Shown: piece after piece, positions 1-6,474 of the stretch
Numbering within the stretch: position 1 is the stretch's first letter
Layout of the letters: every line of letters starts with the position of its first letter
Assembly: GCA_024698865.1 (NCBI GenBank)
Contig: JAILQS010000109.1
Location: 1 to 37,020 of the forward strand
DNA from: Lachnospiraceae bacterium
GTDB taxonomy: Bacteria; Bacillota; Clostridia; Lachnospirales; Lachnospiraceae
Reading direction: 5' to 3'
DNA: 37,020 bases
Position numbers and translations under genes: made by a program
The notes under the pieces: generated by a model
Databases searched by the model: none
Told to the model about the DNA's origin: nothing
Seen by the model: only the letters and a program-made list of their open reading frames with translations

Positions 1-1682
1 CGATCCTCAATGGATGTCCAGAATGGATAATTCGCATTATCCATAACACCATTGTTATCACCGTGACACTCTATGTTACACTCTGCCAGTACGAAGATTC
101 CGTATTTGTCACAGAGATAGTACATATACTTATCATCCGGATAATGAGATGTTCTAATTGCATTCACATTAAACTGTTTCATCAGCGTAATATCTTTTTC
201 ATACAATTCATGTGATACGTATCTTCCTGTTTCCGGATCCATATCGTGTCTGTCGGTTCCTCTAAACTTAAACGGCTTACCGTTAAGCTTAACCGTCTCA
301 TAGTGTTTCGTTGTCTTATTGTAGTTTTCGTCCACTTCTGTCGGTGTAAACTCTATCTCTCGAATTCCAAGCTGCTGGCTGATGCTCTCATAATAGGCAC
401 CACTCTTGGAATTAAAGAGCGTTGTTACCATTGTATAAAGATATGGGTCTTCGTCTGTCCACAGATGTGGATTATCCAGCTTCATCTCAAGGCTTGCTGT
501 AGATTTCTTTCCTTTTGCCACATCGCTAAAGCTTCCCTGAAGCGCATTTCCATTTGTGAATACCTCATTGCCGTCTGCATCAAAAAGTTTTACATCTACC
601 GCCAGGTCTGCGCCTGCAGTTTCTTTACTCATGTTTTTCATATCAACATCCAGACTGAGTTCGCAGTTCTTGTAGTCATCCACCAGATCGGTTTCCACCT
701 TGTAGTCTTCCAAATAGGTAGATGGGGTAGAATATACGTACACATCTCTGAAGATACCTGCCATTCGTGTGAAGTCCTGGTCCTCCAGATAACTTCCTTC
801 ACTCCAGCGAACAACTTTTACCGCAATTAAGTTGTCCTTTCCATCTTCATTCAAGAATGGCGTAATATCAAAGTCTGCCGGATCAAAACTGTCTTCGCTG
901 TATCCTACTTCATGCCCGTTCACATAAAGGTACATCGCAGACTCTACACCCTGGAAGGAAATGAACACTTTGCGGTTTGCTTTCATCCAGTCTGCATCCA
1001 CATCAAATGTATAACGATAATATCCAATCGGGTTCGTTACGGTTGGTGCCAATGGCAATTGATACGCTGCATTACCGTAAGCGTTTGGCCATGGATACGT
1101 GATATTCGTATAAATCGGGAAGTCAAAGCCCTGCGTCTGCCAGCTTGCAGGTAATGTTACCTTTTTGAATCCACCATAATATGCCGTTTCTGATGTTCCA
1201 ACTTTATTATTTCCAGCGTACTTTGGCGCTGCTTCCATATTGTAATCTGTCTTATAAAAATCGCCGTCTACGCCGGCGTTCACTGCCTCTGTTTCATTTT
1301 TATACACTGCCAGCTGCCAGTCTTTCCCCTCACCGGTTATCAGCTGATAGTATTTAGAAAGGTCCGGTCTGTAATCTTTTGCACCGGCAATCGCATGTTC
1401 TACACTATCATAGGGAATCGTTTCCGTAGAATGTGCCTGTTCACGATTCACTTTCACAATATTTACGTTGTCTCCGGTTCCCTTCCACTCATCACCGGTA
1501 AAATAACTCGTTTCTTTAGACCATTTGCTATATGATTCCCGACAATCCAATTCAACACCCGGAGTCCAGGTTTTTGCGGTTTGTTCGGGTGCTGCAAATG
1601 CAACCTGCGGTGAGCATGTCGACAGTACCGTTGTAAGAGCTACTGTACACGCAATCCCACGTTTCCAAATCCTCGTTTTCAT
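1..1682 (-). CDS. Secreted GH2 beta-galactosidase, 5' part (cut by window edge)
   Basis: Translation on the minus strand from the ATG at 1680-1682 stays open to the window edge, giving 560 residues of a longer protein. The ATG follows AGGAGG with 7-nt spacing. Residues 1 to about 31 form a Sec signal peptide (basic start, hydrophobic core, AFA-A end), so the enzyme should act outside the cytoplasm. A GH2 sugar-binding jelly roll (about 170-350), an Ig-like domain and the start of the TIM barrel follow. The GH2 signature NAIRTSHYP contains His513, and ECNIECHG contains Glu538 and His540, matching the magnesium site (Glu416, His418) of E. coli LacZ. The catalytic acid/base and nucleophile glutamates lie beyond the edge. 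It probably removes galactose from lactose or host or plant glycans; a related GH2 specificity is possible. It is downstream of, but separated by a terminator from, the substrate-binding lipoprotein gene. Confidence 0.93.
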   Translation of the reverse strand, partial: MKTRIWKRGIACTVALTTVLSTCSPQVAFAAPEQTAKTWTPGVELDCRESYSKWSKETSYFTGDEWKGTGDNVNIVKVNREQAHSTETIPYDSVEHAIAGAKDYRPDLSKYYQLITGEGKDWQLAVYKNETEAVNAGVDGDFYKTDYNMEAAPKYAGNNKVGTSETAYYGGFKKVTLPASWQTQGFDFPIYTNITYPWPNAYGNAAYQLPLAPTVTNPIGYYRYTFDVDADWMKANRKVFISFQGVESAMYLYVNGHEVGYSEDSFDPADFDITPFLNEDGKDNLIAVKVVRWSEGSYLEDQDFTRMAGIFRDVYVYSTPSTYLEDYKVETDLVDDYKNCELSLDVDMKNMSKETAGADLAVDVKLFDADGNEVFTNGNALQGSFSDVAKGKKSTASLEMKLDNPHLWTDEDPYLYTMVTTLFNSKSGAYYESISQQLGIREIEFTPTEVDENYNKTTKHYETVKLNGKPFKFRGTDRHDMDPETGRYVSHELYEKDITLMKQFNVNAIRTSHYPDDKYMYYLCDKYGIFVLAECNIECHGDNNGVMDNANYPFWTSIED

Positions 1683-1762
1683 TCATTTTCCTCCTCATTA
1701 ATTTCACGTTTCGTTGTCTTTCTGATTAGTTTAGACACAACGCCCTTTTCGTTTTCACGTCA

Positions 1763-1771
1763 ATTCTAGCA
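1763..1771 (-). promoter_or_regulatory. Possible extended -10 of the beta-galactosidase gene
   Basis: On the minus strand TGCTAGAAT forms an extended -10 (TG-N-TAGAAT) about 80 nt upstream of the start codon. No good -35 stands at 17 nt. The TTGACG further downstream has no partner -10 at normal spacing. This is a weak assignment. Confidence 0.3.
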
Positions 1772-1854
1772 TCTCGCTATTTTGAAAAAAATACACTATC
1801 TTACGCTAAATGTTAGAAATATTATCGAATCTTATGAGGAGGAACATTTTCATA

Positions 1855-1905
1855 TAAAAAACCTCAAGAGCAGTTCCCGGCGTTCTGCCGTCCTGCTCCT
1901 GAGGT
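1855..1905 (-). terminator. Rho-independent terminator of the substrate-binding lipoprotein gene
   Basis: On the minus strand a 13-bp stem (ACCTCAGGAGCAG at 1905-1893 pairing with CTGCTCTTGAGGT at 1873-1861, one wobble) is followed directly by a run of T. The loop contains a second short GC stem (1878-1881 with 1887-1890). It lies 35 nt after the stop codon at 1940 and separates this gene from the beta-galactosidase gene. Confidence 0.82.
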
Positions 1906-1939
1906 CTCATTTTCATCTATATTCTGTTGACGAATCTAT

Positions 1940-2932
1940 TTATTCTTCTGTTGCAAGATCTTTTGCGTCAGCTGAAATCTCTGTAAATACAGATGTATCG
2001 ATTCCAAGTGCTTCTGCTGTCTCGCTGTTGAAGGTAAGTGCGCATTTGTCTGCGGAAAGATATCCGATTGGTGTATCTTTTGGCTCTGCTTCTCCTTTTA
2101 AGATAGAAACTGCCTGCTCACCAGCCATGTATCCTAACTCATAGTAGTTGATTCCGAATGTGCAAAGTCCACCTTCTTTTACCATTCCGTCTTCACCACA
2201 GATGATTGGAAGTTTGTTATCTTTTGCTACCATTGCTACTGTTGACATTCCTGCTGCGATTGTATTGTCGGTTGGTGCATAGATTGCATCTACCTTTCCT
2301 GCCATAGAAGTAACTACCTGCTCAATTTCGTTAGAGCTTGATACGGTGAATACTTCAGATTCCAGTCCGGCATCTTTACAAGCATTCTCTGCCATCTCTG
2401 CCTGAATTACTGAGTTACTTTCAGATGAACAGTAAATGATTCCGACTTTCTTAGCTTCCGGAAGAACTTTGGTAAGAAGATCAATCTGTTCTTTTACCGG
2501 TGTAAGGTCAGAAGTTCCTGTTACATTTCCACCCGGCGCATCGTTGCTTTCTACGAGCTGAGATCCTGCTGGGTCTGTTACTGCTGTTACGATGATAGGA
2601 ATCTCATCGGTCTGTCCTGCTACTGCCTGCGCTGCAGGAGTCGCAATTGCAAGAATTAAGTTTGGCTGATCGTTTACCAGTGTGTTGGCAATTGTCTGGC
2701 ATGCAGATTCATCTCCGGATGCATTCTGCTGATCTACGTCACATTTTAATCCTGCATCGTCTAATGCTTTCATAAATCCTTCGTTGGATGCATCTAAAGC
2801 ATCATGCTGTACATACTGAATTACTCCGATTTTGTAACCGTCTTTTTTGGCTCCGCAACCTGCAAGTAACGCCATAGACATAACCATTGTCATTGCTACG
2901 GCAAGTGTTCTTTTCATCATATTTCTCTTCAT
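1940..2932 (-). CDS. ABC transporter substrate-binding lipoprotein (ABC_sub_bind/TrpX type)
   Basis: The 330-residue product begins with a lipoprotein signal peptide ending in the lipobox LLAGC, so Cys26 should be acylated and the protein anchored outside the membrane. The mature part shows the two-lobe periplasmic-binding fold of the ABC_sub_bind (PF04392) family: IGVIQYVQHDALD at the start, the repeated PAAQAVA and TAVTDPAGSQLV segments, and GIIYCSSESNSV opening the second lobe. Relatives include TrpX-type amino acid receptors, but the ligand cannot be read here. The ATG at 2932 follows GGGGG at 10 nt; ATG codons at 2920 and 2917 lack a ribosome site. The gene is monocistronic: it has its own promoter and terminator, and the permease and ATPase genes that usually follow are absent. 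Confidence 0.9.
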   Translation of the reverse strand: MKRNMMKRTLAVAMTMVMSMALLAGCGAKKDGYKIGVIQYVQHDALDASNEGFMKALDDAGLKCDVDQQNASGDESACQTIANTLVNDQPNLILAIATPAAQAVAGQTDEIPIIVTAVTDPAGSQLVESNDAPGGNVTGTSDLTPVKEQIDLLTKVLPEAKKVGIIYCSSESNSVIQAEMAENACKDAGLESEVFTVSSSNEIEQVVTSMAGKVDAIYAPTDNTIAAGMSTVAMVAKDNKLPIICGEDGMVKEGGLCTFGINYYELGYMAGEQAVSILKGEAEPKDTPIGYLSADKCALTFNSETAEALGIDTSVFTEISADAKDLATEE

Positions 2933-2964
2933 GGTTTAATAACCCCCTTTTCGTACTAATTAGG

Positions 2965-2993
2965 AATATACATTAAATTCTTTGGCACGTCAA
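2965..2993 (-). promoter_or_regulatory. Sigma-A promoter of the substrate-binding lipoprotein gene
   Basis: On the minus strand TTGACG (2993-2988) and TATATT (2970-2965) are separated by exactly 17 nt, 32 nt upstream of the start codon. Two direct copies of the 9-mer G(C/T)GCCAAAG lie at 3004-2996 and 2988-2980, around the -35, and may be a regulator site. Confidence 0.75.
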
Positions 2994-3011
2994 TACTTTG
3001 GCGCGATAAAG

Positions 3012-3040
3012 TTTACTTTTTTCTTTATTCTTCGTATAAT
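3012..3040 (+). promoter_or_regulatory. Sigma-A promoter of the small gene at 3076
   Basis: TTTACT (3012-3017), a 17-nt spacer and a perfect TATAAT (3035-3040) lie 36 nt before the ATG at 3076, divergent from the lipoprotein promoter. Confidence 0.65.
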
Positions 3041-3075
3041 CCTAACTACCAATGTATTTATCAGGAGGGTTCCCT

Positions 3076-3345
3076 ATGTTTCGTTTATGGGCCAAATTAG
3101 TAAAAGATAACCGCTATGTTCGGGATATTACAATTGAAAATGATTCTGCCACACTCAACCGTACGCGTAAAATATTTCAGGCACTCGATGATGTTTGTTA
3201 TGAATTCGACTTATCCCGCCCCATCTGGTTGGAATCCAACATCGAAGAATTCAAGCGCCATGACAAAACCAGATTTCATCAGGATAACTTCATCGAAACC
3301 ATTGATTTTGACTTTTTAGAAATTCACGTCATTGAAGAAGACTAG
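3076..3345 (+). CDS. Small conserved-looking protein of unknown function (89 aa)
   Basis: I do not recognise a family. The start is the ATG at 3076, which follows AGGAGGG at 6 nt; an in-frame ATG at 3052 lies before this ribosome site and is not used. The protein has no signal peptide or membrane segment. It is mixed charged and aromatic, with a basic N-terminus (MFRLWAKLVKDNRY) and an acidic C-terminus (FLEIHVIEED), suggesting a compact cytoplasmic alpha/beta fold. It has its own promoter, and its TAG stop overlaps the stop of the convergent MerR-like gene in the palindrome CTAG (3342-3345). Confidence 0.75.
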   Translation: MFRLWAKLVKDNRYVRDITIENDSATLNRTRKIFQALDDVCYEFDLSRPIWLESNIEEFKRHDKTRFHQDNFIETIDFDFLEIHVIEED

Positions 3346-3980
3346 CAATTCATCTGTTCTGCTCCGGCCTTTGCCCGCCCCCTTCGACGGCCAAACAGAC
3401 TTTTTGCCTGCTTTGGCTTCTTTTTCTTTCCTGGTGTAGCTTCATTTCTCTCCCTTGCTACCGCCTCTTGTTTTTCTCTTAACACCTGTCGGATTGACTC
3501 ATCAATTCTCCGGTAATGGTCTTCCTCCCGTTCCAGTTTTTCTCGTTCCAGATAATTGATTTCCTTTACCACCTTCTCTGAAACCTGCTCGCCTACCCGG
3601 CTTCCCAATACATCACTTTCCCCCAAAAGAGCTTCACTCACAATTTCTCTCATTATCTTTTTAAATTCCTCCAATCGCTCTTCACTGCCACTTTTATGCA
3701 CCGATGCTCTCCCGGTAATGATTGGCTGCTTTTCAAATTCCAACGCTTCCAATGACTTTTTCTCTCCTAGGCAGGTTTTGATTGTACTAAGCATAAACCC
3801 CTCATCACGTAATTTCTTTATTTGCTTCATCAGCGCAATATCGTCTCTTGTATAGAAGCGGTGCCCCAGCTCATTTCTTCCAATGCGCAATTCCAATTCC
3901 TCTTCCCAGTGCCTGAGTACGTGTGTCTCAGTCCCCACCTGCTTTGCTGCATCTGATATTATGTATCTCTCTGTACTCAT
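3342..3980 (-). CDS. MerR-like DNA-binding protein with coiled coil and basic tail
   Basis: Residues 1-75 are a MerR-type winged helix-turn-helix: ISDAAKQVGTETHVLRHWEEE is the HTH and RNELGHRFYTRDDIALMKQI is the wing and following helix. Instead of a ligand-binding domain the protein continues into a long charged helix (about 105-185) and a Lys/Arg-rich tail (GKKKKPKQ, FGRRRGR). This layout recalls RacA-like or other structural MerR-HTH proteins more than a metal or drug sensor. That comparison is inference; I see no Cys pair for metal binding. The ATG at 3980 has GGAGGAG at good spacing. The target is unknown, and the neighbouring small gene may be functionally linked. Confidence 0.85.
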   Translation of the reverse strand: MSTERYIISDAAKQVGTETHVLRHWEEELELRIGRNELGHRFYTRDDIALMKQIKKLRDEGFMLSTIKTCLGEKKSLEALEFEKQPIITGRASVHKSGSEERLEEFKKIMREIVSEALLGESDVLGSRVGEQVSEKVVKEINYLEREKLEREEDHYRRIDESIRQVLREKQEAVARERNEATPGKKKKPKQAKSLFGRRRGRAKAGAEQMNC

Positions 3981-4036
3981 TTTTCTCCTCCATTTCTAAG
4001 GTTTCACCTCATCTTCATATGATTTTCGTTAATTTC

Positions 4037-4065
4037 ATCATAATACGGAAAATTTCGCTCATCAA
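4037..4065 (-). promoter_or_regulatory. Promoter of the MerR-like gene
   Basis: On the minus strand TTGATG (4065-4060), a 17-nt spacer and TATGAT (4042-4037) lie about 57 nt upstream of the ATG at 3980. Confidence 0.55.
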
Positions 4066-4116
4066 TTTCTTCTCATCGATTTCTTTTTCCCTTATTCGTC
4101 AATTCTTTTCTAACCC

Positions 4117-4145
4117 TTGTATTTTTCACGGATTTGAAATATAGT
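4117..4145 (+). promoter_or_regulatory. Promoter of the rhomboid operon
   Basis: TTGTAT (4117-4122), a 17-nt spacer and TATAGT (4140-4145) lie 36 nt before the rhomboid ATG at 4182. Confidence 0.6.
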
Positions 4146-4181
4146 TATTGCATTACAGCAAATATTAAACGGAGGATTTTC

Positions 4182-4808
4182 ATGGAATTATCAAAATATA
4201 AAAAAATAACCATCACGAATCTGATTGTGCTGGTTAATATCATTGTCTTTATTATTACGGACCGCTTTTCTATCCTAAGCGAGGATCCCGAATGGTTGCT
4301 TCGTTTTGGTGCAATGGAGGTTTCCCATATTATCGATTCCCATGAATACTATCGCCTGTTCACAGCCAACTTTCTTCACTTTGGAATCGAACATCTGGGT
4401 TCCAATATGGTTTTACTTTTCCTTATCGGCAATCTGATTGAGGAATCCGTTGGCAAAATCCGATTTTCACTCATTTACATCATAGGCGGAATTCTTGCGA
4501 ATATACCTTCATTAGTCTATAATATGATTGATGCGCAGGAGGTCGTTAGCGCAGGTGCAAGCGGGGCAATCTTTGCTCTTTGCGGTGCTTTGTTTTGGAT
4601 TACACTACGCTATCCAAACTTGCAAAAAGAAGTTACACTTCCAAGGGTAATTATCTTTTCCTTTTTATCGCTTGCCAGCGGATTCTATACGGAAGGGATT
4701 GACAATTTTGCACACCTTGGTGGTTTTGTCTTTGGTTTTATACTGGCTATGATTCTGATTCACCCAAAGAACTATAGAAAGGGGAAGGCGGTCTATGATG
4801 AGAATTAA
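4182..4808 (+). CDS. Rhomboid family intramembrane serine protease
   Basis: The 208-residue polytopic membrane protein has about six hydrophobic segments. The catalytic dyad is visible: Ser127 in GASG (125-128) and His178 in NFAHLGG. The HFGIEHLGSN segment (66-75) supplies the conserved His and Asn residues near the oxyanion hole. Family members cut single-pass membrane proteins within or next to the membrane; the substrate is unknown. The start at 4182 is chosen because GGAGG precedes it; the in-frame ATG at 4134 lies upstream of that site and overlaps the promoter. The gene heads an operon and overlaps the next start codon by 14 nt, suggesting translational coupling. Confidence 0.92.
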   Translation: MELSKYKKITITNLIVLVNIIVFIITDRFSILSEDPEWLLRFGAMEVSHIIDSHEYYRLFTANFLHFGIEHLGSNMVLLFLIGNLIEESVGKIRFSLIYIIGGILANIPSLVYNMIDAQEVVSAGASGAIFALCGALFWITLRYPNLQKEVTLPRVIIFSFLSLASGFYTEGIDNFAHLGGFVFGFILAMILIHPKNYRKGKAVYDEN

Positions 4809-5787
4809 TATTTATTACGGGGGACGCGGATTGATTGATGATCCGACGATTTACGTTACCAATAAGATAATCGAGGTTTTGGATGAATTGCGCGTTGAGA
4901 CCAAACGTTATAATCTCTTTGAAGAGAAAAACGGTCTGTCTCTGCTTCCTAAAACCCTTAAGGAATGTGACGCCGTTATCCTTGCCGCTTCGGTCGAGTG
5001 GCTTGGCATTGGCGGTTTACTGACGCAGTTTCTTGATTGTTGCTGGCTCTACGGCGACAAAGAGAAAATCAGCCAGCTCTATATGATGCCGGTTGTTATT
5101 TCCAGTACGTATGGCGAACGCGATGCGGAGTTTACCCTAACCAAAGCCTGGGATACCCTCGGTGGCATCCCGTTAAGCGGAATCTCTGCTTATGTGGATA
5201 ACTATGTGGATTTTGAGACTAACCCAAACTATACACTACTGATTGAGAAGAAGGCGGAGGCACTTTACCGCTCGGTAAGTCAGAAGACCAAATCTTTCCC
5301 TACCAGTACAACAGCGATTAAAGATACCGTAAACAAAACATCTTCCCTCAACCTGACTCCCCAGGAGAGCGAGCAGTTATCTGTTTACGTTTCCGATGAC
5401 AAATATGTTAAGAAGCAGAAAGAGGATATCGAGGAGCTGGCTCATTTATTCAAAGAAATGCTTGGAAGTTCCGCTGAGAACGAAAAAGAAGAGTTTATCT
5501 ATGATCTAAAGAAGAAATTTCATCCGATGGATGACTTCAAAGCCTGCTATGCGTTCCAGATTTCTGATACAAACCGGACTCTGGTTGTCGATGTGAATGG
5601 CGCCAATCTGAATTGTTACTACGGACAGGCAGAGAACGCAGATGTAAATGCGAAGGCGACACATGAAATTATGAACAATATCGTGCAGGGGCGTATGACT
5701 TTCCAGAGAGCCTTTATGAGCGGGGCTGTTACGGTAAAAGGTAACTTCAAAACGATACGTTCCTTCGATACTATATTTACAGACTAA
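4795..5787 (+). CDS. Flavodoxin-like/SCP2 two-domain protein
   Basis: Residues 1 to about 165 resemble the flavodoxin/NADPH-dependent FMN reductase fold: a beta strand at the start, CDAVILAASVEWLGIGGLL near 55-75, and VVISSTYGERDAEFTL near 100, the usual location of FMN contacts. A charged linker (about 165-215) joins a C-terminal domain (about 230-330) that looks like an SCP2 sterol/lipid-binding domain, ending with the typical GRMTFQRAFMSGAVTVKG segment. The fusion suggests a flavin-linked protein acting on or carrying a hydrophobic ligand; the reaction is unknown. Two ATGs (4795, 4798) follow GGGGAAGG. The gene overlaps the rhomboid gene by 14 nt and is followed 17 nt later by the HIT gene. 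Confidence 0.85.
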   Translation: MMRINIYYGGRGLIDDPTIYVTNKIIEVLDELRVETKRYNLFEEKNGLSLLPKTLKECDAVILAASVEWLGIGGLLTQFLDCCWLYGDKEKISQLYMMPVVISSTYGERDAEFTLTKAWDTLGGIPLSGISAYVDNYVDFETNPNYTLLIEKKAEALYRSVSQKTKSFPTSTTAIKDTVNKTSSLNLTPQESEQLSVYVSDDKYVKKQKEDIEELAHLFKEMLGSSAENEKEEFIYDLKKKFHPMDDFKACYAFQISDTNRTLVVDVNGANLNCYYGQAENADVNAKATHEIMNNIVQGRMTFQRAFMSGAVTVKGNFKTIRSFDTIFTD

Positions 5788-5804
5788 TTATTAGGAGGTT
5801 TACT

Positions 5805-6221
5805 ATGAAAGATTCAAATTGTATTTTCTGCAAAATTGCAAATGGCGAGATTCCTTCCCGCACGCTTTATGAGGATGAGGATTTTCGTGTAATTATGGAC
5901 ATTAATCCGGCGTCGAAAGGGCACGCTATTATCCTTCCAAAGGAACATGCTGCCAATCTGTATGAGTTAAGCGATGAATATGCCTCTAAGATTTTTAAGG
6001 TTGCCAAGAAAGTCGGTTCGGCTATGGTTGAAGTTCTTGGATGTGACGGTTTAAATGTTCTTCAAAACAACGGAGAGGCTGCCGGACAAACGGTGTTCCA
6101 TCTTCATGTTCACCTGATTCCTCGCTACAAAGACGATTGTGTGTCTATCGGCTGGAAACCGGGAGAGGCAGATGACACATTCCTTGATTCGTTTGTAACA
6201 AAAGTCCAAAACATTCTTTAG
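5805..6221 (+). CDS. HIT family nucleotide hydrolase (Hint-like)
   Basis: The 138-residue protein shows the histidine triad HLHVHL with His99, His101 and His103; the middle His is the nucleophile in this family, which hydrolyses AMP-linked phosphoramidates and related nucleotides. A CxxC (Cys6, Cys9) near the N-terminus probably helps bind zinc, as in many bacterial Hint proteins. NPASKGHAIILPKEH is the other conserved block. The length is normal. AGGAGG precedes the ATG by 7 nt. It is the last gene of the rhomboid operon, and no hairpin terminator follows directly, so transcripts may run on to the terminator near 6400. Confidence 0.96.
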   Translation: MKDSNCIFCKIANGEIPSRTLYEDEDFRVIMDINPASKGHAIILPKEHAANLYELSDEYASKIFKVAKKVGSAMVEVLGCDGLNVLQNNGEAAGQTVFHLHVHLIPRYKDDCVSIGWKPGEADDTFLDSFVTKVQNIL

Positions 6222-6276
6222 TTTTTTGTTATTTTACACAAAATTTTAAAAAATGTGATTTACAAAAAAGAAACGG

Positions 6277-6305
6277 TTGCTTTTCGTCAACCATCATGAT
6301 ACAAT
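6277..6305 (+). promoter_or_regulatory. Gene-less promoter after the HIT gene
   Basis: TTGCTT (6277-6282), a 17-nt spacer and TACAAT (6300-6305) form a credible sigma-A promoter pointing to the plus strand, where no convincing gene follows. GGTTG/CAACC (6275-6279 and 6288-6292) forms a short inverted repeat around the -35. Confidence 0.5.
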
Positions 6306-6311
6306 ATATCT

Positions 6312-6420
6312 GTAAATATGATAATTATGTGCACACGCGTAACTTTTGCATTTCCTCTCTCTTATACGAATGTGCCATGATTATAAACAAAAAAGAGAAT
6401 TTTTCAATTCTCTTTTTTTA
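6312..6420 (+). ncRNA. Candidate small RNA ending at a terminator
   Basis: Transcription from the 6277-6305 promoter would start near 6312 and stop at the hairpin plus T-run at 6388-6420, giving an RNA of about 110 nt. The only reading frame in it encodes 20 residues and has no ribosome site. The sequence matches no RNA family I know. This is inference from promoter and terminator spacing. Confidence 0.3.
6388..6420. terminator. Bidirectional intrinsic terminator between the HIT gene and malQ
   Basis: GAGAATT (6395-6401) and AATTCTC (6406-6412) form a stem with a TTTC loop, extended by A and T runs on both sides, so it can end transcripts from either direction. Confidence 0.8.
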
Positions 6421-6427
6421 TATTTAT

Positions 6428-6474
6428 GGAGGAAAATAGACGTAGCAAGATAACGATATCGTCTATTTTCTTCC
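6428..6474 (-). other. Hairpin across the malQ stop codon
   Basis: A 15-bp inverted repeat (6428-6442 with 6460-6474, one wobble on the minus strand) with a 17-nt loop spans the malQ TAG stop at 6463-6465. It lacks its own T-run but stands directly before the terminator at 6388-6420, so the malQ message ends in tandem hairpins. Confidence 0.6.

Noticed and set aside
246-1154. Plus-strand open frames opposite the beta-galactosidase gene (246-830 and 912-1154)
   Set aside because: They lie antisense to a clear GH2 sequence that reads through the whole stretch, have no ribosome sites and show Cys/His-rich, low-quality composition.
1740-1765. Catabolite-repression (cre) like half-site TGAAAACG upstream of the beta-galactosidase gene
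   Set aside because: Only one half of the pseudo-palindrome fits; the other half does not.
1782-2144. Plus-strand open frame across the lipoprotein terminator
   Set aside because: It crosses a terminator and the antisense of the lipoprotein gene and resembles no protein.
6318-6380. Leader peptide of 20 residues in the candidate small RNA
   Set aside because: No ribosome site, and no regulated gene follows on that strand.
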